DNA of 64,000 bases. It comes from DATELY01 sp035276085 (GTDB lineage Bacteria; Pseudomonadota; Gammaproteobacteria; Steroidobacterales; Steroidobacteraceae). Made by a program: the position numbers and the translations under genes. The stretch covers positions 1 to 64,000 of the forward strand of contig DATELY010000122.1 in assembly GCA_035276085.1 (NCBI GenBank), written 5' to 3'. Numbering within the stretch: the stretch's first letter is position 1; every line of letters starts with the position of its first letter. The notes beneath the pieces are model-generated. The model worked only from the letters and a program-made list of their open reading frames with translations. It made no database searches and was not told where the DNA came from. This document shows positions 36,501 to 43,546 of this stretch, one piece after another.

Positions 36501-36849
36501 GGCAGTTGCCGCTACCCGTGATCTGCTTGCCGGACTCCCGATGCGCGCGCAGGTAGTCGACTGTGTTCTCGCTCCAGTGATCGACGTACTCGTGCCTGGT
36601 ATTCGTCTCGTGGAACATCGCCTTGACCACGGTGGCGCGATCGGATGCGGCGATCATGTCGGCCAGCACCTTCACCTCTGCATGGCCTCGGGCTTTGCGC
36701 CCGGTGATCTTCGGTACGGCTTGCCGCACGAAGGAATAATCACCGGCGTCGCTATCGCGCAGATCCGGTGTGGTCGGCACGCAGCTCGTGCAGGAGACCA
36801 ACGTCAGCAGGGTGGCTGTTATCGCGCTGAACTGAATGAAACGGCGCAT
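33583..36849 (-). CDS. Large diheme c-type cytochrome lipoprotein with FecR-like tail
   Basis: From the ATG at 36849, with AGGGAG upstream, the product has about 1088 residues. The N-terminus carries a signal with a lipobox-like LVSC (cysteine 20). Two CXXCH haem motifs are visible: CLGCH near 208 and CFGCH near 380. The middle resembles the cytochrome-plus-PSD1/DUF1592-type oxidoreductases found next to DUF1501 proteins. The C-terminal part has cysteine-rich stretches, then a FecR-like segment (VKSTSGVRVLRANGERFDTL ... LHTGDVLVLDPKSRLDVS, about 960-1000), an unusual addition. It follows the DUF1501 gene by 11 bp, implying one transcript and a joint periplasmic role. Confidence 0.75.
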   Translation of the reverse strand: MRRFIQFSAITATLLTLVSCTSCVPTTPDLRDSDAGDYSFVRQAVPKITGRKARGHAEVKVLADMIAASDRATVVKAMFHETNTRHEYVDHWSENTVDYLRAHRESGKQITGSGNCLANPLRATDYALQLAEFVRDHGPASPAPGPAFNLSDVLRSSLVLDDLSPTYRAYLFAMVNRPITGAEVTEQNQRDDLGVSLSRIYTHRQLGCLGCHNTVNSTTGPQTQWNRHFPIRGRFSHALFGQSTGRPSDEVNAMLRTDLPGGVQPWGLESSCGSFVAAASVPDDTLTSPGGSPINAFFITTRGRRGSVWQLESALDTGVKNIAAHGLTRGNLAGSSVGQCSYCTTSATCPSGSGTAVPPLSGTQIAQENAARTVLMNNGCFGCHGGGSGSFFMNSMTFPAQTKGKPASRSTKLLVWPGDATRSYLFDKISSTTDPLPDGTARMPLGGGMMSATDLTTVRDWINGMAPGAACNVCPSSGCESDFVDGNDAFAFLTATRVVENTWSELFGAPLTIANNFPRNQAQRDILWNLTELHFVRAHWSMESLVSRMLTSEFFNRQAPSQTTGPSAYELPNYLDPWSAADPRVPPVALPGSPPGSGTVPTPAPAYDANDEANRPHHYNAMSDGVHRYSPRSLLYSVHKALGWPAPPREASFSTYPSDTLRKSIGQFYRDAEPGFREIGFQGLLNWEGSHGTCAKPTNHTGDDWIDKLAQAIAAFNSTHAADPVKVRDLIIAMKDRILADPSLLTATPTDAPSSETVALQTLFGSPLTSAVDVSTAAAITALTAKLRNYCGVLLETPQFMLAGIAPTQLGEKPRLLVCLPGEPCGYRAICNSYGDAFRSIGKQLTCADNSVSITDVTIAPGFDRFCRKGQCAVIPLDLDRHHVDLCLSNPKACLPQPPPCDPRCQRIDCCGGPLPPLDGNEMFLIWADGGKVKSTSGVRVLRANGERFDTLGKSDVLHTGDVLVLDPKSRLDVSTKEDGFRTPDGGLAGRDDKRRFWIVQITGPQALDPKRRATDVKAVDMKQALDMVNNAYWLQNGEAGAPTIPNQPKASSDIPGRAKNPPRTPATLDFDLQKKYRMPPEQPRNSR

Positions 36850-36860
36850 CGTGTTCTCCC

Positions 36861-38408
36861 TTACACGCCCAGCACGCGTGAACGAATATTCGTGGCGGTC
36901 GCCTCTTCGCTCGCACCGCGCGTGGAATCGCTCATATCGCCGATGCCGAAGTTCTCGGATTCGAAGGGAAAGATGCCGGCCGCGAGCTGCACGGCCGCAT
37001 GGAACTCGGTGGGCGTGAAGCGATTCTTCGGAAGCGCGGGATTCGCGCTGTTGACGACGGCAAGTCCACGATCGACGCCATCGGTGAAGCCGATGCTTCC
37101 CGCGATCCCACGCGTTGCCACGGGACCGCCGATCAGGATGTTCACGTAGCCTCCGGGCCAATGATCGCGACCCGTACCGCCTTTCGCGTTGGGTGTGCGT
37201 CCGAACTCAGTGCGCAGGATCACCAATGTATCGTTCAGTGAGATCTTGCCCGGGGCGGGCGTGGCACTCGCATCGATCACGTCAGCGAGTGTCGCGGCCA
37301 CATTGAACACGTTGACGAACTGGACGAGGACGCTATCGCCATGGGTGTCATATCCCGCGCCACCGGATTGCAATAGCCCGCCATCGATGACGCCGACGTA
37401 GCGTGCGCCGCCGGAAGCCTCGGGTTGCGATAGCAGATAAGCGGCCGAACGTATCGCTGCCGCCGTGCGATTCAGCGGCGAGAACGGCATGCCCGGCAGG
37501 AATGACGCACATGCTTGCGTATTCGCCGGTGTGAGCACAGGGCCCGCACCGCTGATCAACGTCGACAACTGTGGGGCAGCCAGCAAGTTGTCCAGGCTGC
37601 TCTTGTATGCGGAATAGCCTTTGCTACGCACGAGATCGCCGGTCGTCCAGCGCAGCTTGTCCGCGTAGGCCGCGTTGTAGAACCGCAGCAGCGCATCGGC
37701 CTGCGTCGTCATGCCGGCACGCGTGAGCTGCGTGCTGATGCTGCCGATGGACGTCCCCATCATCAGCAGCAACGGTTTGTGTTCGCCGCCATGTGTCCCC
37801 GTTGCCGTCATGCCCTGGAAGTTGTCGCCCACGGTGGCGCCGCCATCGGGCATGAAGACGTACGAGTACGGCAGCGGATGCGCCGGATTCGCGTGTCGAT
37901 GACTGATGGCGGCACCGAGCCCGGCGAAATTGGGTCGACCCAGGACGTGTCCCGTGAGGTTCAGTGGAATGGCGGCTTCGTGCGGCTCGAGGTTGTGCTG
38001 CTGCACGACCATGCGCACGCGATTGAAGATGTCCGTCCGCCACAGCGGCTTGGTTGCCGGTCCCCAGTGCACGGCGCCCAGCGAATCGTTACCGAAGGAT
38101 TGCGTTTGTGTTGCGGGCGAAGGGATGCCGGCGCAGCTCGCGCTCCAATCCAGATCGGACACCTGCGTATCCATGCCGAAAAAGGGATCGGCAATGCCGC
38201 TGCGCACATAGAACGTTTCCCAGGGCGATACGGCACCGTAGAGAAAGATCTCGAGCACCTTGCGGCCACCCGCGGGAAGTGGCCCGAGCACGCCGGGATC
38301 CGCAATCTCGCCCCATGCATTGGCGCGCCGCGGTACGCCCAGTCCCAAACCGGCGCCCAACGTTCCGGCGAGCGCACCGGCCATGAAACGGCGACGAGAC
38401 ACTCTCAT
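36861..38408 (-). CDS. Tat-exported DUF1501 protein
   Basis: From the ATG at 38408, with AGGGGAG five bases upstream, the product has 515 residues. It starts with a twin-arginine signal (RVSRRRFMAGALAGTLGAGLG). The body belongs to the DUF1501 family, related to the alkaline-phosphatase/sulfatase fold (YDTHGDSVLVQFVNV; TLVILRTEFGRTPNAKGGTGRDHWPGG). Family members are usually encoded beside large cytochrome-domain proteins, as here. Substrate unknown. A start at 38435 is possible but would displace the Tat motif. Confidence 0.88.
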   Translation of the reverse strand: MRVSRRRFMAGALAGTLGAGLGLGVPRRANAWGEIADPGVLGPLPAGGRKVLEIFLYGAVSPWETFYVRSGIADPFFGMDTQVSDLDWSASCAGIPSPATQTQSFGNDSLGAVHWGPATKPLWRTDIFNRVRMVVQQHNLEPHEAAIPLNLTGHVLGRPNFAGLGAAISHRHANPAHPLPYSYVFMPDGGATVGDNFQGMTATGTHGGEHKPLLLMMGTSIGSISTQLTRAGMTTQADALLRFYNAAYADKLRWTTGDLVRSKGYSAYKSSLDNLLAAPQLSTLISGAGPVLTPANTQACASFLPGMPFSPLNRTAAAIRSAAYLLSQPEASGGARYVGVIDGGLLQSGGAGYDTHGDSVLVQFVNVFNVAATLADVIDASATPAPGKISLNDTLVILRTEFGRTPNAKGGTGRDHWPGGYVNILIGGPVATRGIAGSIGFTDGVDRGLAVVNSANPALPKNRFTPTEFHAAVQLAAGIFPFESENFGIGDMSDSTRGASEEATATNIRSRVLGV

Positions 38409-38689
38409 CGGACTCCCCTTGTCCTGATCGGCCACGGCACACGGGCGCGATCATCGCGCGCTCGCGTCGGGAGAGCCATCGGACGGAAGGGAAGTTGCAT
38501 CCGCAACCAAGGCCGCTGAGGACCGGCGCATCAGCGCATCTCTTAGCCCTGGCTCGGGCGGAACACCCGAACCTCAACTCTGTGCACTGAGTCACACGCT
38601 GTCGCTGAAAACGGTCGCGGACATGGGTTGCCTGACAGCTGCGCATCCTGTCAAATGAGCCTCGAGGCAACATGCGTGCATTTGAAACC

Positions 38690-38790
38690 GTGTGTTGCCA
38701 CCAAGGGCAAACCCGCTGTGAGGCGGGGACGCAAAGCCTCCGGTCTTCGATCGTGAAGATAGCGGGGTTGCCGAATGGTCGCGCCACATC
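38690..38790 (+). ncRNA. Cyclic di-GMP-I (GEMM) riboswitch
   Basis: The aptamer signature is present in order: AGGGCAAACC, a short P2 stem, GGGGACGCAAAGCCTCCGG, a P3 stem (TCTTCGATCGTGAAGA) and AGCGGGGTTGCCGAATGG. All conserved aptamer blocks match the Vibrio Vc2-type GEMM-I class. It lies about 130 nt upstream of the Fn3 lipoprotein on the same strand. The 9-bp inverted repeat CACATCAGC/GCTGATGTG (38785-38793, 38834-38842) directly after it may be part of the expression platform. No U-rich terminator follows, so the mechanism is uncertain. Confidence 0.93.
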
Positions 38791-38853
38791 AGCGTCGCCG
38801 TTCGTATCGTCCGTATCGCCTCGCAGCGGTCCGGCTGATGTGCGTCCTTTGCC

Positions 38854-38869
38854 CGTGATCCAAATCACA
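38854..38869 (+). promoter_or_regulatory. CRP/Clp-like binding site
   Basis: CGTGA-TCCAAA-TCACA matches the CRP consensus TGTGA-N6-TCACA at nine of ten positions. It lies between the riboswitch and the start codon at 38923. A transcription factor could act here on a second, internal promoter or as a roadblock. In Xanthomonas the homologous regulator Clp itself responds to c-di-GMP. Confidence 0.6.
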
Positions 38870-38922
38870 GTCTGTCCAGCTCGAGCGCAAGCGCGAGTTC
38901 GGACGGCACGAGGGAGACGCAC

Positions 38923-39429
38923 ATGGGCACAGGGCGCTCGCGCATCGCGCTGTTCACGGCCACCTTGCTGTTGTCAGCCGCACTGACCGGTTGCGGCTCC
39001 GACGATGACAACTCTTCTTCGCAGACGCAGAGTGCAGCGGTAGTCGCAGACGCGCCGTCCGACGCGCCGACGCCGGCTCCCGCTCCGAGCTCGAGCGCGG
39101 CGGAACCGACAGCGCCGTCGCAACCCACGCAAGCTCCCGTTGAGCTGCCGCCCATCGTTGCAAACGTGATCGGTTCGGCCACAGTGCAATGGGCAGCACC
39201 GCAACAGAAGACCGATGGCAGCGCGTTGCAGAATCTCGCGGGCTTCACCATCGTGTACGGCACCTCGGCGAACAATCTCAGCAAGAGCATCCGCATCGAC
39301 AATCCCAGCATGGACCAGTACGTCGTCGAGCAACTTCCTGCCGGGACGTACTACTTCGGCGTGAGGGCCTACGACTCGGCAGGTGCGGAAAGCGCGCTGT
39401 CGAACTTGATGACGAAGGTCATCAGCTAG
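38923..39429 (+). CDS. Fibronectin type III lipoprotein under a c-di-GMP riboswitch
   Basis: The 168-residue product has a lipoprotein signal with lipobox LTGC (cysteine 24). An Asp/Ser/Pro/Ala-rich linker (about 25-78) leads to one Fn3-like domain (ATVQWAAPQQKTDGSALQNLAGFTIVYGTS ... GTYYFGVRAYDSAGAESALS). AGGGAGAC at 38911-38918 is the ribosome-binding site. The C-terminal domain resembles that of the gene at 63173. Control by c-di-GMP suggests a surface or matrix role, for example adhesion or pilus/biofilm function; this is inference. Confidence 0.88.
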   Translation: MGTGRSRIALFTATLLLSAALTGCGSDDDNSSSQTQSAAVVADAPSDAPTPAPAPSSSAAEPTAPSQPTQAPVELPPIVANVIGSATVQWAAPQQKTDGSALQNLAGFTIVYGTSANNLSKSIRIDNPSMDQYVVEQLPAGTYYFGVRAYDSAGAESALSNLMTKVIS

Positions 39430-39546
39430 GGCACGCACGATCAGAACTGCTGTCGAGGGCAGCTTCCGTGTGCTGCTGCAGCTTTCGCACGATCTTCACG
39501 ATCGGCAGCGATACTCGCCATCCCGCCAAGAGCGAGTGCAGAATCG

Positions 39547-40071
39547 ATGCAGCGAACCGTTGTCCTTGCGACTGTGCTGTTTGCTCACATGGCGCTTGCC
39601 GATCCCCTTCATGAGATCGCAGCAGGCGCATTCCAGCACGAAGAGAGCAGCTGGATATTTCCGCAGAAGGTTGCCGACTTCACGCGTGTGGGAAGTCCTC
39701 AAACGCTCGATGGTTCGAGCGACGTGAGCGCTTACTACGAGCTCACGCTCAATGGCGCGCGCATCCTGGCAGCCGTGAATGTATACGCCGCGGGTTCTTC
39801 ACTCGCCCCGGCATTGCCGACCGCTTCCGCCGGCACGACCGCTCGCTTCGAGGTCGGTCGGTCCCGCCGCTTGGCGGGCATCAAGGCTGTGCAAGCTGCC
39901 GGGCACACGGTGGCCTACATCGTCGACACGGGCCCATGGCTCATCGGCATCCAGGCCTCGGTTGAACAGGACACGCGCGCGATGGAGCGGCTGGACGCCT
40001 TCGTTCGCCAGCAAGCCTGGGACAGCTTGGCGCTCTCGAACGAAACCTGTACTGGGCCAGCCTGCACCTGA
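39547..40071 (+). CDS. Secreted hypothetical protein
   Basis: The 174-residue product has a signal peptide (MQRTVVLATVLFAHMALADP). The body has aromatic strands (FPQKVADFTRVGSPQTL; VSAYYELTLNGARILAAVNVYAAG) and a C-terminal pair of cysteines (ETCTGPACT). No family is recognised. It lies 117 bp downstream of the riboswitch-controlled lipoprotein on the same strand and may be cotranscribed with it. The next feature downstream is the aromatic leader peptide. Confidence 0.75.
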   Translation: MQRTVVLATVLFAHMALADPLHEIAAGAFQHEESSWIFPQKVADFTRVGSPQTLDGSSDVSAYYELTLNGARILAAVNVYAAGSSLAPALPTASAGTTARFEVGRSRRLAGIKAVQAAGHTVAYIVDTGPWLIGIQASVEQDTRAMERLDAFVRQQAWDSLALSNETCTGPACT

Positions 40072-40124
40072 ATCGTCACGACGCTGTTGCCCGGCCCCGC
40101 GCTCCTGTGCTATCAAGCCTCCCC

Positions 40125-40196
40125 ATGACATTCGCTTCCGCCCGCTATTGGTTCTACTTTTACTTCTGGCACCCGAAGCCACTGGCGGAAGGCTGA
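40125..40196 (+). CDS. Aromatic-amino-acid leader peptide for DAHP synthase
   Basis: A 23-codon frame in which 9 residues are Phe, Tyr or Trp, eight of them consecutive (RYWFYFYFWH). It ends 37 nt before a perfect intrinsic terminator and 98 nt before aroG. Its last codons contain CTGGCGG (40182-40188), identical to the 3' arm of the terminator. That stretch can therefore pair with the 5' arm CCGCCAG (40236-40242) as an antiterminator. This is the classic arrangement for ribosome-mediated attenuation: stalling at the aromatic codons would free CTGGCGG and prevent termination. Confidence 0.88.
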   Translation: MTFASARYWFYFYFWHPKPLAEG

Positions 40197-40232
40197 ACTC
40201 GATTTGATCTAGCGAACCCGAGTACACCCAAG

Positions 40233-40262
40233 AAACCGCCAGCCACCTGGCGGTTTTTTTTT
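40233..40262 (+). terminator. Intrinsic terminator/attenuator before aroG
   Basis: AAACCGCCAG (40233-40242) and CTGGCGGTTT (40247-40256) form a perfect 10-bp stem with loop CCAC. A run of nine T (40254-40262) closes the structure. It is the best intrinsic terminator in the window and is positioned as the attenuator for the aromatic leader. Confidence 0.92.
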
Positions 40263-40293
40263 GCCGCCATCCACTGGCCCCACTGGAGCCTCC

Positions 40294-41376
40294 ATGCACG
40301 CCCGCACCGACGATTTACGAATTCGTGAGATCCGGGAGCTCGTCACCCCCGAGCAGGTCACGAATGAGTACCCCTGTACCGACGCTGCCGCCGCGACCGT
40401 CGCGCAAACCCGCCGCGCTTTGCAGGAGATTCTTCACGGCCGCGACGATCGCCTGGCCGTCGTCATCGGACCTTGCTCGATCCACGATCCGGTCGCCGCG
40501 ATGGACTATGCGCGTCGACTGAAGGAACAGCGCGAGCGTTTCAAGGGCGAGCTGGAGATCGTCATGCGCGTCTATTTTGAGAAGCCGCGTACGACGGTCG
40601 GTTGGAAAGGCTTGATCAACGATCCCGATCTCGATGGCAGCTTCAACATCAATCGCGGCCTGCGTATCGCACGCGGACTGCTGCGCGACATCAACGAGCT
40701 CGGGCTGCCCGCCGGCTGCGAATTCCTCGACATCATCACGCCGCAGTACATCGCCGACCTCGTCGCCTGGGGCGCCATCGGCGCGCGCACCACCGAAAGC
40801 CAGGTGCATCGTGAGATGACATCCGGCTTGTCGTGCCCTGTGGGATTCAAGAACGGTACCGATGGCAACGTGAAGATCGCGCTCGACGCCGTGCAAGCCG
40901 CATCCCACGCACATCATTTTCTGGCGGTGACCAAGCAGGGACACAGCGCCATTGCAACGACCACGGGCAATGCGGACTGCCACATCATCCTGCGCGGCGG
41001 TAAGGCCCCCAACTACGATGCGACGAGCGTCGATTCGGTCTGCGAGCAATTGGATACAGCGAAGTTGCCGTCACGCATCATGATCGATGTGAGTCACGGC
41101 AACAGCAGCAAGAAGCCCGAGAATCAACCTGCTGTTGCCGCCGATATCGCGAGCAGAATTGCGGCCGGCGAGAAGCGCATCGCCGGCATCATGGTCGAGA
41201 GCCATCTCAAGGCCGGCCGACAGGATCTCGTTGCGGGCCGGGTTCCGGAATACGGCCAGAGCATCACGGATGGCTGCATCGATTGGCAGAGTTCGGTTGC
41301 CGTCCTGGAACAGCTCGCGCGTGCAGTCGCACAACGTCGAGCACACGCGCAGGTCGCGCGCAAAGCCGTCGGCTGA
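40294..41376 (+). CDS. aroG: 3-deoxy-7-phosphoheptulonate synthase, class I
   Basis: First enzyme of the shikimate pathway (phosphoenolpyruvate plus erythrose-4-phosphate). From the ATG at 40294 (GGAG at 40285-40288) the product has 360 residues, near the 350 of E. coli AroG. Conserved blocks are seen: GPCSIHD, RVYFEKPRTTVGWKGLINDP, GARTTESQVHREMTSGLSCPVGFKNGTDG and DVSHGNSSKK. Which aromatic amino acid inhibits it cannot be told from sequence, so the symbol denotes the family only. The leader peptide with Phe, Tyr and Trp codons suggests a response to all three. Confidence 0.93.
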   Translation: MHARTDDLRIREIRELVTPEQVTNEYPCTDAAAATVAQTRRALQEILHGRDDRLAVVIGPCSIHDPVAAMDYARRLKEQRERFKGELEIVMRVYFEKPRTTVGWKGLINDPDLDGSFNINRGLRIARGLLRDINELGLPAGCEFLDIITPQYIADLVAWGAIGARTTESQVHREMTSGLSCPVGFKNGTDGNVKIALDAVQAASHAHHFLAVTKQGHSAIATTTGNADCHIILRGGKAPNYDATSVDSVCEQLDTAKLPSRIMIDVSHGNSSKKPENQPAVAADIASRIAAGEKRIAGIMVESHLKAGRQDLVAGRVPEYGQSITDGCIDWQSSVAVLEQLARAVAQRRAHAQVARKAVG

Positions 41377-41390
41377 CCTCGGCTTCCTGT

Positions 41391-41451
41391 CCCTCCCCTG
41401 CGCAGCGGGGGAGGGTTAGGGTGGGGGCAACTCCGCAACTTCCCCCGCTGC
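41391..41451. repeat. GC-rich dispersed hairpin (CCCTCCCC type), copy 1
   Basis: CCCTCCCC (41391-41398) pairs with GGGGAGGG (41408-41415) around the loop TGCGCAGCG, followed by TTAGGGTGGGGG. A longer-range perfect 11-bp repeat joins GCAGCGGGGGA (41402-41412) to TCCCCCGCTGC (41441-41451). It shares its hairpin and the downstream AGGGTG with 43489-43520. Such hairpins recur in Xanthomonadales intergenic regions. Confidence 0.7.
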
Positions 41452-41535
41452 GCCAACTGCGGTTGAAACCGCACACCCCACAATGCTGCAATCCAAGTCC
41501 TCACGGCGCATCTTCGCGCCAGCAGAGACCTGGCC

Positions 41536-42576
41536 ATGCTGTTCGAACAGATCGCAAGCGGTGGTTGTCGGTCCTATCTCGTCGGCTGCGAGGAATCGTG
41601 CACAGCCGTGCTCTTGGATCCCGAGCTGAAGCAAGTCGATCGCTATCGGGTGCTCGCTGCGCGCGATGGCCTGCGCATTCAGTACGTGATCGACACGCAC
41701 ACGCATGCGGATCATTTTTCAGCGGCCCATCGCATCGGCGACCTGCTCGACGTGCCGGTTGTGATGCATCGACGCAGCCCCGCACCGTTTGCAGACATGC
41801 GCCTCGACGATGGCGACATGTTGATCGTCGGCAAGTTGCGCGTGCATGCCCTGCACACGCCCGGACATACCGCGGATTCGATGTGTTTCCATGTCGAGGA
41901 TCGACTCTTCACCGGCGATACGTTGCTCATCGGCGCAACAGGTCGAACCGATCTGCCGACGGGCGATCCCGACGCGCTCTACGACAGCCTGTTCAATCGG
42001 CTGCTGAAGCTCGACCCAGCGCTCAAGGTCTTTCCAGCGCACGAGTACAAAGGGCGCGAATCGACCACCCTGGCGGCAGAAATCGCCACGAATCCGCGCC
42101 TGCAGCAAACCGATCGCGCGGCCTTCATCGAAATGATGCAGCAGCTGAACCTGAGTGCCCCGACGCATCTGACCGAAGCGCTGCGAACCAACATGAGCGG
42201 CGGCAAGACCGTCGATCAACTCATGTCCGAGGCGGCTGCCAGGGTGCCGTTCATGTCCCTGCCTGAGCTGCACGAGCGGCTGACACACCGTGAGCGCGAT
42301 CTCGTCGTGCTCGATGTACGCGAGCAAGACGCTTATGCAGCCGGCCACATTCCCGGCGCACGTCACATCCCACGCGGCCAGCTCGAGCTGCGTGTGAACA
42401 TGGATCTGACCGATCCCACGGCACGCATTCTCAGCGTGTGCGAGTTCGGCAAGATCTCGACGCTTGCCGCAGCCACGTTGCGCGATCTGGGCTATGTACG
42501 CTCTGTCGCCTTGGATGGTGGCATGAAGGCGTGGCGCGACGCCGGTTACGCGATGTCGGAAGGCTCGGCGCCTTGA
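41536..42576 (+). CDS. Persulfide dioxygenase-like metallo-beta-lactamase fused to rhodanese
   Basis: Predicted sulfide/persulfide detoxification enzyme. The 346-residue product has a metallo-beta-lactamase domain with the THTHADH motif at 54-60, HTPGHTADS near 112 and GDTLLIGATGRTDLPTGDP near 130. These resemble ETHE1-type persulfide dioxygenases. A C-terminal rhodanese domain (about 235-340) carries a cysteine in VCEFGKIS as candidate sulfur-accepting residue. Fusion of the two activities is known in bacteria and would channel persulfide sulfur. The next gene starts inside its stop codon. Confidence 0.88.
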   Translation: MLFEQIASGGCRSYLVGCEESCTAVLLDPELKQVDRYRVLAARDGLRIQYVIDTHTHADHFSAAHRIGDLLDVPVVMHRRSPAPFADMRLDDGDMLIVGKLRVHALHTPGHTADSMCFHVEDRLFTGDTLLIGATGRTDLPTGDPDALYDSLFNRLLKLDPALKVFPAHEYKGRESTTLAAEIATNPRLQQTDRAAFIEMMQQLNLSAPTHLTEALRTNMSGGKTVDQLMSEAAARVPFMSLPELHERLTHRERDLVVLDVREQDAYAAGHIPGARHIPRGQLELRVNMDLTDPTARILSVCEFGKISTLAAATLRDLGYVRSVALDGGMKAWRDAGYAMSEGSAP

Positions 42577-42776
42577 GCGACAGCTCCATCCCCGACGTAC
42601 GCGATGGCCTGACGCGAGAGGAGCGCGTCGTACTCACGATCTTGCATCGGCTGCAGAAGGAACGCGGCGGTCACAACGTGCCCACGCCGATGCTGTGGGG
42701 CCGAGTGTGCGAACACTTTTATATCAGCCCGGAGCGATTGTCGGAGATCGTGGCGCGATTGGGTGCGCGGCGGTGA
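42573..42776 (+). CDS. Small hypothetical protein translationally coupled to the rhodanese fusion
   Basis: A 67-residue frame whose likely start is a TTG at 42573 overlapping the upstream TGA (TTGA arrangement). No ATG is available downstream in a sensible position. The sequence (GLTREERVVLTILHRLQKERGGHNVPTPMLWGRVCEHFYISPERLSEIVARLGA) is helical and looks like a small winged-helix or DNA-binding-like fold. No family is recognised. The coupling suggests coexpression with the sulfur enzyme. Confidence 0.6.
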   Translation: MSDSSIPDVRDGLTREERVVLTILHRLQKERGGHNVPTPMLWGRVCEHFYISPERLSEIVARLGARR

Positions 42777-42779
42777 TGC

Positions 42780-43466
42780 TTATTCCATTCGAGGCAAGCC
42801 ATGACCATTGCGCGACACGTAGGTCACCGCCTCGATGGAGCCATCCGCCTGCTCGATCCGCTCCGAGAACGCTTCGGCATCGCCAAAGGCATTGAGACGG
42901 CCAACGCGCGTCAGAAAAGCACGTTCCGCCGCGGGATCGTTGTGATGTGACTCGATGCGGCACAGCGTGGCCTGACACGCGAGCTGCTGCAATCGACTGC
43001 CTGCCGCGATCTCATCGCTATTGAACGTCTCCGCAAGTTGCCGTTCGGCTTGCAAGGACCAGGTCGGGTCCTTGGTTTCGGCGACGAAGTTGCTTTCGAG
43101 AAAGGCAGTTGTCTGCGTGGTGCGCTCACGTTCCACAGCTTCCTGGTCGGCCATGCTGATCTGCTCTGTGTCTGCCTGAGGCGATCCGCTTTGTCGCTTG
43201 ATGGCTTCGATCTCGCGCTGCAGATTCTGCACGCGATCGAGCAGAGGCTGAATTTCCTGAGCCGTCGTACGCGAGGCGCCTCCTCCCGTGGATGTGAGTG
43301 AAGCCTGTTTCGCCAAGTGCTCGCGCCTCGACACAGAGCCTGCGTCGCCAGGATTCTCAGGGCGCCGAATGACGCTGCCGTGCTCGGCGGGCGAACGGAG
43401 GATGGCAAATGCAATCGCCAAGGCGATGACGGTCGGAGCCCAAACCAAAAGATGCCTGGAGTTCAT
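42780..43466 (-). CDS. Membrane-anchored or secreted hypothetical protein
   Basis: The 228-residue product has an N-terminal hydrophobic anchor (about 7-23, LVWAPTVIALAIAFAI). A predicted coiled coil (TAQEIQPLLDRVQNLQREIEAIKRQ, about 68-92) is followed by a C-terminal region with two cysteines (LACQATLCRIE) and a final EAVTYVSRNGHG strand. No family is recognised. It converges with the small gene at 42573, leaving only three bases between them. Confidence 0.7.
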   Translation of the reverse strand: MNSRHLLVWAPTVIALAIAFAILRSPAEHGSVIRRPENPGDAGSVSRREHLAKQASLTSTGGGASRTTAQEIQPLLDRVQNLQREIEAIKRQSGSPQADTEQISMADQEAVERERTTQTTAFLESNFVAETKDPTWSLQAERQLAETFNSDEIAAGSRLQQLACQATLCRIESHHNDPAAERAFLTRVGRLNAFGDAEAFSERIEQADGSIEAVTYVSRNGHGLPRME

Positions 43467-43488
43467 GTGTCGTTCTCATCGCGAGCGA

Positions 43489-43520
43489 CCCCTCCCAAGC
43501 GCAGCGAGGGAGGGGCAGGG
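43489..43520. repeat. GC-rich dispersed hairpin (CCCTCCCC type), copy 2
   Basis: CCCCTCCC (43489-43496) pairs with GGGAGGGG (43508-43515) around AAGCGCAGCGA, followed by CAGGGTGAG. It is the second member of the family at 41391. It sits between the two minus-strand exported-protein genes. Confidence 0.7.
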
Positions 43521-43546
43521 TGAGAGGTACTTCCGCAGAAGAGCGC

